NCBI GenBank assembly: GCA_963575745.1
Contig: CAUYUJ010020679.1
Span: 88,458-152,457 of the forward strand
DNA length: 64,000 nt
Reading direction: 5' to 3'
From: Prorocentrum cordatum
Lineage: Eukaryota > Sar > Dinophyceae > Prorocentrales > Prorocentraceae
Shown here one piece after another: positions 9,946 to 18,557 of this stretch. Both the position numbers and the translations under genes were made by a program. The notes below the pieces were generated by a model. That model was given only the letters and a program-made list of their open reading frames with translations, was not told the DNA's origin and did not search any database. Numbering within the stretch: position 1 is the first letter of the stretch; every line of letters starts with the position of its first letter.

Positions 9946-10859
9946 CTTATTCATATTCATCATCGTCATCATCATCATCAGCATCATTACCAGCATCATC
10001 ATCGTCATCATCATTATCACCAGCATCAGCATAATCATCATCATCAGCATCAGCATCGTCATCATCAACAGCATCAGCATCATAATCAACATCATAATCA
10101 TCGGTATAAGCATCAGCATCAGCATCAGCATCAGCATCAGCAGTATCGTCATCATCATCATCATCACCATCATCATCAACAGCATCATCATCACCATCAT
10201 AATCAGCATCATCATCATCATCATCATCTTTATCATCGTCGTCAACACCACCACCACAATCAGCATCATCACCAGCAGCATCCGCATCAGCATCAGCATC
10301 ACGATCATCATAATCATCCTCATCATCAGCAATATCAGCATAATCATCAACGTCATCAGCATCAGAATCATCAGCCTCGTCAGCATCAGCAGCATCACCA
10401 TCACCATCATCACCATCGTCATCATCACCATCATCACCCTCATCATAGTCAGCCGCAGCATCATCATGTTCATCATCCTCACCAAAATCACCATCAGCAT
10501 CATCAGCATCGTCAGTGCGATCATCATCGTCATCATCAGCATCAGCATCATCATCACCACCACCAGAATCATCAGCAACATAATCATCAGCAGCAGCATT
10601 AGCATCATCGTCGGCATCATCATCAGCATCAGCATCAGCACCATCGTCAGCGTCATCATCATTATCAGCATCAGTATCAGCAGCATCATGATTAACAACA
10701 TCCGCATCATCAGAATCATAATCGTCACCATCATCAGCATCGACATCGGAATCAGAATCATCATCAGCAGCATGATCATGAGCATCAGCATCACCTTCAG
10801 CATCATCATCATCATCATCAGCACCGTCATCATCTGCATCATCATCATCAACCTCCCCC

Positions 10860-10929
<70 letters not shown>

Positions 10930-10935
10930 ACTCGT
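9946..10935. repeat. (CAT)n trinucleotide tract, about 1 kb
   Basis: Nearly 1 kb of CAT/CAG/CGT triplets, pure CAT in the last 75 bp. It keeps frames open on both strands (poly-Asp/Ala or Met/Leu in minus frames, Ile/Ser in a plus frame). The homogeneous codon content and absence of any non-repeat domain argue against a gene. Confidence 0.95.
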
Positions 10936-10997
10936 CCTCCGTCTCCTTGCCCTGCCCCTCTTCATCGCCAATGTCATCACCCGTGACCCTCATCCAC

Positions 10998-11190
10998 CAT
11001 GCATCCTCATCGTCCTCCTCGTCCTCCTCGTCCTCCTCCTCCTACTCCTCCTCCTCCTCCTGGCTTTCTCCTCCTCATCCAGCCCCCCCGCCTCTTCATC
11101 CCTTTCCCCCTCCGTCTCCTCCTCCTCCTCCTCCTCCTCCTCCGCCACCTCCTCCCTCCTCGTCCTCCTCCTCCTCCTCCTCCTCCTCCT
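10998..11190. repeat. (TCC)n tract at the 5' edge of the LINE
   Basis: CTC/TCC repeats run directly into the spliced-leader relic at 11191. A similar tract resumes at 17597, just after the 3' end of the retroelement, so the element appears to lie inside a once continuous (TCC)n microsatellite. Confidence 0.85.
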
Positions 11191-11211
11191 CTGTAGCCAT
11201 TTTGGCTCAAG
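11191..11211 (+). other. dinoflagellate spliced-leader relic
   Basis: The sequence GTAGCCATTTTGGCTCAAG at 11193-11211 is identical to the 3' 19 bases of the conserved dinoflagellate trans-spliced leader. Extending two bases upstream gives one mismatch (CT for CC). The base after the leader is the first base of an mRNA-like sequence, and no GT donor follows, so this is not a spliced-leader RNA gene. Known biology: such genomic relics arise when a trans-spliced mRNA is reverse transcribed and reinserted. Confidence 0.93.
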
Positions 11212-11357
11212 ATGCTTAGTTCCGCAGGGGAACAAGTGGATACCGCTAGTCCGCGGCCAGTTTGCAGTCCTTCCCCTGGTCAGCCCCAGGGCGAGCGCCG
11301 AGGTGGTCCGCCCCACCTCGGAGCGTCGGCGGCACACACCACGAGCCTGCGTAGGCC

Positions 11358-12434
11358 ATGGGGCGCGGGCGCCAGACCTACTCGTGTTGTGCGACCTGTG
11401 GTGGCTGGGTCTACGACTGGAAGCTGGAGAGGTCAGGTGGGTGGTGCAACAAGTGCCAGGCAGTCATGCCTGGGTGGAAGTCAATGGTCCCAGGCACGGC
11501 GGCTGCGGACAAGGGCAAGGGCACAGGCAAGGGACCCCCCTGGCGCAAGCCGACGGCGGTCCACGGCACGCTGGCGGAGCTCAGCAGCATGCTGGAGCGC
11601 GTCGAGTCCCTCACGGCGCAGATGGCGCCGCAGGTGGACCTGGGGCCCGTCAAGGCGGTGCAGTCGCAGGTGCAGGCGGCGGCGGCGGCGGCGCCCAAGA
11701 AGGAGGCGTCCAAGGAGCTCGAGTTGCGGCAGGCGATCAACAAGCTCAACCGCTGCCAGCTGGAGGTGGACAACTCTGCGGCGGCCCTGCAGGAGGCGGA
11801 GGACCGCGTCCTGCAGCTGCGCACCAAGAATCAGAAGGCCATCGAGGACGCAGCCGACGCGGTGCTGGAGCATAAGCGCGCGCTGGTGGCGTACCAGGCG
11901 GAGACCGTGTGCCAGGACCCCGAGCCGCCTCAGCAGGCGGACTGGCAGGCACCTGCGGTTGGGGACCTCTTCGATGACCTGGACGAGTATGAGGAGGAGG
12001 ACAAGGCCAAGCTGGTCAAGTTCAAGGCAGACATGGAGGCGCTGGACCAGTTGCTGCAGGCAGCGGCTGGGCAGTATCGGAAGTTCAGCGAGCTCAAGCA
12101 GCAGGCGGACCGTTTCAGACGACAGGCACAGAAGAAGCGTAAGACCACGGAGGACGAGACCAAGAACGATGCGCAGGAGGCCCAGGCGCCAGCGGCGCCT
12201 GGTGGGGGTTCCGCGGCGCCAGCTGCGGCGGCGGGGACGGGAGGAGCCAGCCCTACCCAGCCGCCTCCCACGGAGGAGCAGAAGCGCGAACGGAAGGAGG
12301 TCATTGACAAGATCAAGCAGCAGGCCGAGCACAAGGCCAGGGGCGCCAAGGCCAAGGCCGCCCCCACGGCGTACAGGGACGCGGCGCGGGGTGCAGAGGC
12401 TGATAAGACTGCTGGTGGCGAGCCAAGTCTTTAG
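11358..12434 (+). CDS. LINE ORF1: zinc-ribbon and coiled-coil protein, probable RNA-binding
   Basis: 358 residues from the first ATG of this frame after the spliced-leader relic. The N-terminus has paired cysteines, CCATCGGW at about residues 10-17 and WCNKC about 12 residues later, spaced like a zinc ribbon. Residues 60-280 are Ala/Glu/Lys/Gln-rich with heptad character (for example LERVESLTAQM and INKLNRCQLEVDNSAAALQ), consistent with a coiled coil. A Pro/Ala-rich linker and a highly charged Lys/Arg tail follow. By position this is ORF1 of the retrotransposon, and such proteins usually coat element RNA. No RRM or CCHC knuckle is seen. The stop TAG lies 22 nt before the first ATG of ORF2, which is in the +1 frame. 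Confidence 0.8.
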   Translation: MGRGRQTYSCCATCGGWVYDWKLERSGGWCNKCQAVMPGWKSMVPGTAAADKGKGTGKGPPWRKPTAVHGTLAELSSMLERVESLTAQMAPQVDLGPVKAVQSQVQAAAAAAPKKEASKELELRQAINKLNRCQLEVDNSAAALQEAEDRVLQLRTKNQKAIEDAADAVLEHKRALVAYQAETVCQDPEPPQQADWQAPAVGDLFDDLDEYEEEDKAKLVKFKADMEALDQLLQAAAGQYRKFSELKQQADRFRRQAQKKRKTTEDETKNDAQEAQAPAAPGGGSAAPAAAAGTGGASPTQPPPTEEQKRERKEVIDKIKQQAEHKARGAKAKAAPTAYRDAARGAEADKTAGGEPSL

Positions 12435-12456
12435 CATCTTCTTCTCGAATATCACA

Positions 12457-15400
12457 ATGTGGGGGCCCAAGGCCCATAAGTTCATCACGGAAGAAGGCAA
12501 GCAGAAGGACATCATCATGATGTGCGAGACGCACGTGGATCGAGGGCGACTGGAACAGGTACGTGAAGTGGTATCACGAGATGGCTGGAAGCTACAGGGC
12601 ACGGCGGCGGTGCCCACAAAGCGGTCTGAGAAGGGCACCACGGGGGGCGAGTTCATTTTGGCCAGGACTCACCTCGCATGCACAGGAAACGACCTGTTGA
12701 GGAAGCGTATCGTGGACAACGGAGATGTCGACCCGTTCAGGGGCTTCTCGGCGCTCAACGTCCACACGCGCTCGGGCAATGTCATCCTGATCTCGGCCTA
12801 CCTGGTTCCAGGCGAAGGCCTCACAGGGTCGAATTACCACAGGATTCGATCCCTGTCAGGATTCATCAGATCTCTCACGGACCCATGGGTGGTCCTGGCT
12901 GATTGGAACATCCCAGCTGACAGCATGGAACGCGCTGAGCTACCTGGCAAGCTTGGAGGAGTGGTGCTACGACCAGATGTGGGCATCACATGTGACAAAG
13001 GCAAGGGAAGCCTCATTGACTACGGCATAGCAAGAGTGGACTTCGCCCCTAGGCTCAAGCTGTGCGTTCAGGGTCGCGTGCCATGGCGTACGCATTGTGG
13101 GCTCCAGCTAACGATCGAGGGCACCAAGGAGGGCTGGTGGCATCGGCAGCTGGTGATCCCTAAGGCGCTCCCATACCAGGCGAGACCTCAGAAGGCGGCG
13201 GACCCTGACTCCAAGACGAGCAAGAGGAAGCAGGAAGCGCAGCGACGTCGGCAGCAGGCTCTGGAGGAGCACTTGCAGGAGGCGTACGAGGAGGCGGTGA
13301 TGTTCGAGCAGCAGGTCCCCGACAGCCAGGCCACACCGGTGCTGAAGATGCCCTACTGCGTCTCGGCGGAGCTCTGGGAGCAGGTCGGGCTCGTGGAGCA
13401 CGAGATGGAGCTGTCGGAGGAGATGCACATCATAGGTGAGAAGATGATCATCAGAGGTACGAAGCACCAGAAGGATGAGTACCAGCTGACGCAGCAGTAC
13501 GGCCAGTGGGTCGCCAAGGTGGAGGAGGCTTTCATCAGGCATGAGCAGCTGGACGAGCAGGAGGCGCAGGGATGCCAGGGACGCGCAGCAGGCTTTGGTA
13601 TACGATGGGTGCGAGCAAAACCCACGCCAGGCAGAACTCACATGCGGTATGGCCCTGCGGAAGAATGGAGTATATTGGCAGCAGATTTGGTCAGATATCA
13701 GTCACTCTTTGCGAATGGCACCGACGGGCAGCAGCAGAGAATGTGCGTGACACGCATACAGAAGCAGCTTGCAGTTCTGCGAGGTTTGCCGCGGAAGGAC
13801 GCCTTCAGCAAGAATGTGACTGAGGCCAGCAGCGAGATGTACTTCGACATGGCATCTGACATATGGCAGTTAGACGAGGGGCAGCTATCGAATCTGGTGG
13901 CCCAGACAGAGAAGCACTTGGCGGTGGCGTCGTCCAGATCAATGACCACGGCTCGGAAGAACTTTGCGACCTGGGCGAAAAAGGCATGGCAGACCAAGGC
14001 GGGCATCCTGCACAGGCATGTCAAACCCAAGGAGGCGCCACGCTATGAGATGGCCATCAGAGAAGACTTCGTCACAGCTGACCCCACCATTATCATGAAC
14101 ACGAAGGCGCGTAAGTGGGAGACCATCTGGACGGACCCTGTGGACAGTCGTGCTGACATCATTGAGCAGTTGGAGCGCACCAAGCGACGGGCGTGGGAAG
14201 AGGATCTGGACCCCATCGACATGGACATGCTCAATGGTGCGCTCCGAGTCACATCGGCATCCAAAGCGAAAGGTCTGGATCAGCTTGGCCCCACGGATAT
14301 TGACAGACTTCCTGGCCAGGCTAAGCAAGAGTTGTTGGAAATATTGCAGAGGAGCGAAAGTACTTTGACATGGCCAAGACAGCTATCAGCCACCAAGTGC
14401 GCGATGGTGGCCAAGCCTGGGCCAGTTGCTGGTGATCGAGTATTGGGTATGTTACCGCTTCCAGTTAAGTTATGGTCGAGAGCGCGAGGCGGAGTATGTG
14501 CCTTGTGGAGTGCTGGGCTATCAGACCACTGGGACACGGCGATCAAGGGGAGCTCGGCGCTCAGGGCAGGACTCCTTCGGTCGATCTTGGACGAGACAGG
14601 CATCGAGATCGGCGCCTCGGCCATGACATTGTTGTTGGATATAGAAAAGTTCTACGACACGGTCTCGCTGGTCATCTTGTTGCAGATAGCGGGCACGGCA
14701 GGATTCCCAGCGGTGGCTGTCGGATTGGAAGCGATGATCTTTCTTGGACCCAGATACTTGCAGGAGCGATCTATCATCAGCGAGGCCATCTGGCCTACCA
14801 GATCACTGGTGGCAGGATCCGCAAGAGGAGTAACTTTAGCGAAGCTTTTTCTTCATCCAGTGCTTGAGTTGGCGCATCGAAGACACCCAGCAGCAGGATT
14901 GTGGACGTTCGTGGACGACACGGTAGCAAGATGCGAGGGCAGTTCACAGACGGTGGCAGAGCAGCTGGTGGAGGTGTCGACGGATATATGCACTGGATTG
15001 GTGGAACAACGTATGACCATATCGGATAAGACCACGGTGATTGGCTCTGACTTGAAGGAGGCTCGGAAGACAGCGAAGCGATTACGAATGCGAGGCATAC
15101 CTGCTAAGGCCAGCGGCGTGGCGACGGACCTGGGCCTGGACACTGCCGCAGGACGTAAGCGGGTAGCAGCGAAGAGTAAACAGCGGCAGCTCAAGGCGCG
15201 GAAGAGGTTCGCGAAGATCGTGAAGCTGAGAAGGATTGCGGCGCTGAAGCATGAGTCCAAGGGCCTCTACAACGTGGGCGCACTGCCGCAGGCGATCTAT
15301 GGGCAGCAGACGTACGGCATGTCCAAGCAGGCGATCACCGTGTTGAGAAGGCAGGCGGGCAAAGTGGCAGGAGGCAGTGCAGGAGGTCGATGTCTGACGA

Positions 15401-17526
15401 CCACGCTGGGCATGGAGCTGGGCCTGAGAGACCCCGCTGTTGATCTCAGACTGGGTGTGGTACGAGAGTGGATAGGCCTTTGGCAGAAGTTTCCCCACAT
15501 CCATCGACGAGTTGCGAAAGCATGGCCGTTCATCAAGGCGCGTCTCCACAGATATGGCGACAAGAGATGGCGAGCTGTACGGGGCCCCACAGGAGCTTTG
15601 ATGGCAACGCTAATGGATGCTGGATGGACACCTTCGACAGCCACTCAATGGCATCGACCTGGACCTGAGGAGTTGGAGATGTGGGAGCTGCCGACCTCCG
15701 AGGACGGCAAGTTCGTGGCCACGGGCTGCTTCCAGGAGCTCCTGGACGACCTGGAGGGCGACCTGCGCAGGGACCTCTGGACGGAGGCTGCCAAGCACGA
15801 GTTTGGTGACAACTTGCAGGAGGGCGGAGACCTGTGGCCCATAGTAATGGAGCAGCGGAGGTTCGAGCGCAAGGGGATGCTAGATCAGCTGGCGCTCAAC
15901 GTGACGGTGGTCGCTGGCGGCCAGTGGCCGAGAGTCCGCTGCAGGGAAAAAGGATATGAAGTAACAGTCGATTGCCCGAGATGCAAGCAAGCCCCTGAGA
16001 GCTTAAAACATAGAATATGGGAATGCTCCAGGAACACTGATCACAGCGATTATAGCAAAACTGAGCCTTTGGTAGCTGCGGCATTAGCACAAGCCGAAGC
16101 TGAGCCAGCTTTATGGCTCCGTGGTCTTCCCCCTACTCGCCTCACTCACCCCCTCTTTGACGATGGGCGGCTGGAGGGGCGGGAGCTTAGGCTGGGCGGG
16201 GAGGGGGACTTTGAGGCCTCTCGAGGAAGCGACGGGGTTTTAAAGGTTTACGGCGACGGCTCGGGGGGGCGATTTTCGGACGACCCCAGACGAAGGAGAT
16301 GCAGTTCTTCTATCTGCTCCCTGAGGTGGTCCCAGGGCGAATGGATAGTCCAGGCGGCGTTGGCCCGTCCCCTGCTCGGAGCCCGCCAAACCGTCCCGCG
16401 CTCCGAGATCCAGGCGTTTTGTTTGGCTTTAGAAGAGATCCCTGGGCCGTTCGTTTTTGTAACAGACCACTTGTCGGTCGCAAAGAAGTGGCGTTTTAAA
16501 ATGGAGAACCCGAGCCCGACAGGGGCTAATGAAGATTTGTGGACCAGGGCCCGTGTGTCCTGGAGTTCCAGGCCAGATACCGCCACTGTCGAAGTGCAGT
16601 GGACACCCTCTCACACGGATGAATCCCCTGAGCTGCTGATTACCGAGCTGCAGTTAGAGACTGCGGTTGGAAATGCGGTAGCTGATATATGGGCGGGAGA
16701 GGGGGCGGAGCTGGCTTGGGAGTTCGGTTTGGTTGGGGATAACCCGCAGACAGATAGAATTGATGCCATTGCCAGTTTAGTGCGGCGGCGCGCGAGACGA
16801 GCGTTGGCCGACTCAGCGAGTGCAGAAGTCCAAGCGAAGAATGGAAGGCAGGAGGTCGCGAAGCGACCCCCAGCTAACAAGTGTGCGGTAGCAGTTCGAG
16901 AGTCGGCCCACCGCCTTGAGAAGTCGGGCACGGGTTGGAGGTGTGCTGTGTGTGATCAGGTGGTGCCAGGCTCTCGACTGCTCAAGTTTGCGGCCACCCC
17001 TTGTGCAGGCAGGGCCATCCCAGAGGGACTGAGGCCCCCAGATGTGATTCAGGCCCCCAGAAGGTTCGTTGCGGGGGCGTTTGAGTTTCACGAAACTCAT
17101 GCCATGTTTTATGTGGACAAGTGGTTCATGCATGCCTGCAGCAAATGTGGTCGCTTCGCTACGGTAGATGGTAGACATATCAGTAAGCGATGTGAGGGAC
17201 TGACCCCCAAGGGGACCGAGAACCTCACTCGAATTCGCAAGGGTATATATCCCAGGAGGGAGGGGCCCCCCCAAGCCGTTGTTGAGGCAATGGCGGCGCG
17301 TGATCGTGAGAGGGTGGTGTCGTCTCACGTCGGTCGTTCGAGCGTGGGTGAAGCGCCAGGGGGCCCCTCCCCCGCCCCTCCCCCACCGCCCGTCCCAGCG
17401 GAGGCAAGGTCCGCCGCCCAGGAGAGTGCTGCGCCACGTCGGATTGCACAGGCTCTACGACGGGAGCCGCCCCTTTTATCTTTTGGGGCGGTGGGAGGAG
17501 GAGGCGATTCAGACAGTTCAGACTAA
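12457..17526 (+). CDS. LINE ORF2: APE endonuclease, reverse transcriptase, RNase H polyprotein
   Basis: 1689 residues from the ATG at 12457. The APE-like endonuclease shows CETHV (Glu at about residue 24), LADWN (about 149), LIDYG (about 188) and RTHCGL (His about 213). The RT palm has motif A LLLDIEKFYDTV (Asp about 728), motif B AGSARGVTLAKLF and motif C TFVDD (about 818), all intact. A finger CPRCKQ...HRIWEC lies near 15970-16030. RNase H (from about residue 1265) has YGDGSG, SEIQAF, VTDHLSVAKKW, WTPSHTD and NAVADIW. Cys-rich motifs CAVC and CSKC lie near the C-terminus. The frame is open upstream to 11212, but that part translates as an Arg-rich shadow of ORF1. The conserved first strand FSIFFSNIT lies before the ATG, so the real start may be earlier, by +1 frameshift or a non-AUG start. 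Confidence 0.9.
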   Translation: MWGPKAHKFITEEGKQKDIIMMCETHVDRGRLEQVREVVSRDGWKLQGTAAVPTKRSEKGTTGGEFILARTHLACTGNDLLRKRIVDNGDVDPFRGFSALNVHTRSGNVILISAYLVPGEGLTGSNYHRIRSLSGFIRSLTDPWVVLADWNIPADSMERAELPGKLGGVVLRPDVGITCDKGKGSLIDYGIARVDFAPRLKLCVQGRVPWRTHCGLQLTIEGTKEGWWHRQLVIPKALPYQARPQKAADPDSKTSKRKQEAQRRRQQALEEHLQEAYEEAVMFEQQVPDSQATPVLKMPYCVSAELWEQVGLVEHEMELSEEMHIIGEKMIIRGTKHQKDEYQLTQQYGQWVAKVEEAFIRHEQLDEQEAQGCQGRAAGFGIRWVRAKPTPGRTHMRYGPAEEWSILAADLVRYQSLFANGTDGQQQRMCVTRIQKQLAVLRGLPRKDAFSKNVTEASSEMYFDMASDIWQLDEGQLSNLVAQTEKHLAVASSRSMTTARKNFATWAKKAWQTKAGILHRHVKPKEAPRYEMAIREDFVTADPTIIMNTKARKWETIWTDPVDSRADIIEQLERTKRRAWEEDLDPIDMDMLNGALRVTSASKAKGLDQLGPTDIDRLPGQAKQELLEILQRSESTLTWPRQLSATKCAMVAKPGPVAGDRVLGMLPLPVKLWSRARGGVCALWSAGLSDHWDTAIKGSSALRAGLLRSILDETGIEIGASAMTLLLDIEKFYDTVSLVILLQIAGTAGFPAVAVGLEAMIFLGPRYLQERSIISEAIWPTRSLVAGSARGVTLAKLFLHPVLELAHRRHPAAGLWTFVDDTVARCEGSSQTVAEQLVEVSTDICTGLVEQRMTISDKTTVIGSDLKEARKTAKRLRMRGIPAKASGVATDLGLDTAAGRKRVAAKSKQRQLKARKRFAKIVKLRRIAALKHESKGLYNVGALPQAIYGQQTYGMSKQAITVLRRQAGKVAGGSAGGRCLTTTLGMELGLRDPAVDLRLGVVREWIGLWQKFPHIHRRVAKAWPFIKARLHRYGDKRWRAVRGPTGALMATLMDAGWTPSTATQWHRPGPEELEMWELPTSEDGKFVATGCFQELLDDLEGDLRRDLWTEAAKHEFGDNLQEGGDLWPIVMEQRRFERKGMLDQLALNVTVVAGGQWPRVRCREKGYEVTVDCPRCKQAPESLKHRIWECSRNTDHSDYSKTEPLVAAALAQAEAEPALWLRGLPPTRLTHPLFDDGRLEGRELRLGGEGDFEASRGSDGVLKVYGDGSGGRFSDDPRRRRCSSSICSLRWSQGEWIVQAALARPLLGARQTVPRSEIQAFCLALEEIPGPFVFVTDHLSVAKKWRFKMENPSPTGANEDLWTRARVSWSSRPDTATVEVQWTPSHTDESPELLITELQLETAVGNAVADIWAGEGAELAWEFGLVGDNPQTDRIDAIASLVRRRARRALADSASAEVQAKNGRQEVAKRPPANKCAVAVRESAHRLEKSGTGWRCAVCDQVVPGSRLLKFAATPCAGRAIPEGLRPPDVIQAPRRFVAGAFEFHETHAMFYVDKWFMHACSKCGRFATVDGRHISKRCEGLTPKGTENLTRIRKGIYPRREGPPQAVVEAMAARDRERVVSSHVGRSSVGEAPGGPSPAPPPPPVPAEARSAAQESAAPRRIAQALRREPPLLSFGAVGGGGDSDSSD

Positions 17527-17590
17527 CCCCATATGAGGGTAAATTTGTGTGGTTTGCAGGACAGAGGTCCGCTCTCATAGCATTCCCATA

Positions 17591-18062
17591 GCACTCCTCC
17601 TCCTCCTCCTCCTCCTCTTCCTCCCCCTCCTCCTCCTCTTCCTCCTCCACCTCCTGGCCTCATTGCCCTCATCCTCATCATCATTTTTCCTCCTCCTCCT
17701 CCGCTTCCGCCCTCTTCACCTCCTCCTCCTCCCCCTACTCCTCCTCCTCCTCCTGGCCTTCTCCTCCTCCCCCTGGCATTCTGCTCCTCCTCATCTTCCC
17801 CCTCCTCCTCTTCCTACTCCTCCTCCTCCTCCTCCTCCTCCTCCTCCTCCTCCTCCTCCTCCTCCTCCTCCTTTTCCTCCTCCTCCTCCTCTCTTCCTCC
17901 TCCTCATCCTCTATTACCCTTTCCTCCACCTCCCCCTCCTCCTCCTCACCTTGCTCCTGATCCTTCTTATCCTCCTCCTCCTCCTCCCTCCTCCTCCTCC
18001 TCTTCCTCCTCCTCCTCCTCCTCCTCCTCCCCCTCCTCCTCCCCCTTACCCTCATCCTCATC
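17591..18062. repeat. (CTC)n tract
   Basis: Long CTC/TCC/CCT repeat with occasional CAT triplets, the right-hand continuation of the microsatellite that holds the LINE. Pro/Leu or Arg/Glu strings encoded here are not genes. Confidence 0.95.
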
Positions 18063-18556
18063 CGAAGGTGGCTCTGAACCGCAAGCGCGGTACCAGACTA
18101 ATGCACCAGACAGATGTGCCAGACAGATGTACCAGACTAGTGTACCAGACGAATGCACCAGACTAATGGACCAGACAAATGTCCCGGACTAATGTACCAG
18201 ACGAATGTATCAGACTAATGCACCAGACTAATGTACCAGACTAGCGCCACCACACTAGGGTACCAGACTAGCAGCACCATACTGACGGTACCAGCCTGGC
18301 GGTGCCAGACTGCTGCACCAGACGCGCCGCCAGCCTGGCACGTTAGTCTGGTACGTTAATCTGGCGCGTTGGTCTGGTACATTCGCCTGGTAAATTAGTC
18401 TGGTAAATTAGTCTGGTACACTGGTCTGGTACATTAGTCTGGTACATTAGTCTGGTACATTAGTCTGGTACATTAGTCTGGTACATTTGTCTGGTACATT
18501 AGTCTGGTACTTCAGTCTGGTACATTAGTCTGGTACCGCGCGCACGGTTAAGAATA
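18063..18556. repeat. fold-back element 1 made of CCAGACTAATGTA repeats
   Basis: The left arm (18063 to about 18330) is a run of ACCAGACTAATGT-type units of about 10-13 bp. At about 18335 the orientation flips and the right arm reads TTAGTCTGGTACA. The ends match in inverted orientation: CTGAACCGCAAGCGCGG at the left and CCGCGCGCACGGTTAAGAA at the right. The arms can therefore pair over roughly 240 bp. No coding potential. Confidence 0.8.
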
Positions 18557-18557
18557 G

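Larger units (their letters stand above)
11191..17590 (+). mobile_element. full-length non-LTR retrotransposon (LINE) with ORF1 and ORF2
   Basis: The element begins with a spliced-leader relic, has a roughly 146-bp leader, ORF1 (11358-12434), ORF2 (12457-17526, possibly starting earlier) and a short 3' region of about 65 bp ending near 17590. ORF2 carries an APE-type endonuclease, reverse transcriptase, a Cys/His finger, RNase H and C-terminal Cys-rich segments with no stop or frameshift. Both flanks are (TCC)n repeats, so any target-site duplication is hidden. There is no obvious poly(A) at the 3' end. The intact ORFs suggest a young insertion. Confidence 0.88.

Noticed and set aside
9940-10993. 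Poly-Asp/Ala and Met/Leu frames of about 347 codons
   Set aside because: Pure translation of the (CAT)n tract, with overlapping equally open frames on the same strand.
11191-11211. Functional spliced-leader RNA gene
   Set aside because: No GT donor or intron part with an Sm site follows; the sequence continues into the LINE leader.
11212-12400. Treating the ORF2 frame as starting at 11212 (2104 residues)
   Set aside because: The segment before about 12400 is an Arg-rich shadow of ORF1, which itself has coherent zinc-ribbon and coiled-coil character in another frame.
11481-12656. 391-codon minus-strand frame antisense to ORF1
   Set aside because: A Leu/Arg-rich mirror of a GC-rich coding region; no domain, and the sense strand explains the sequence.
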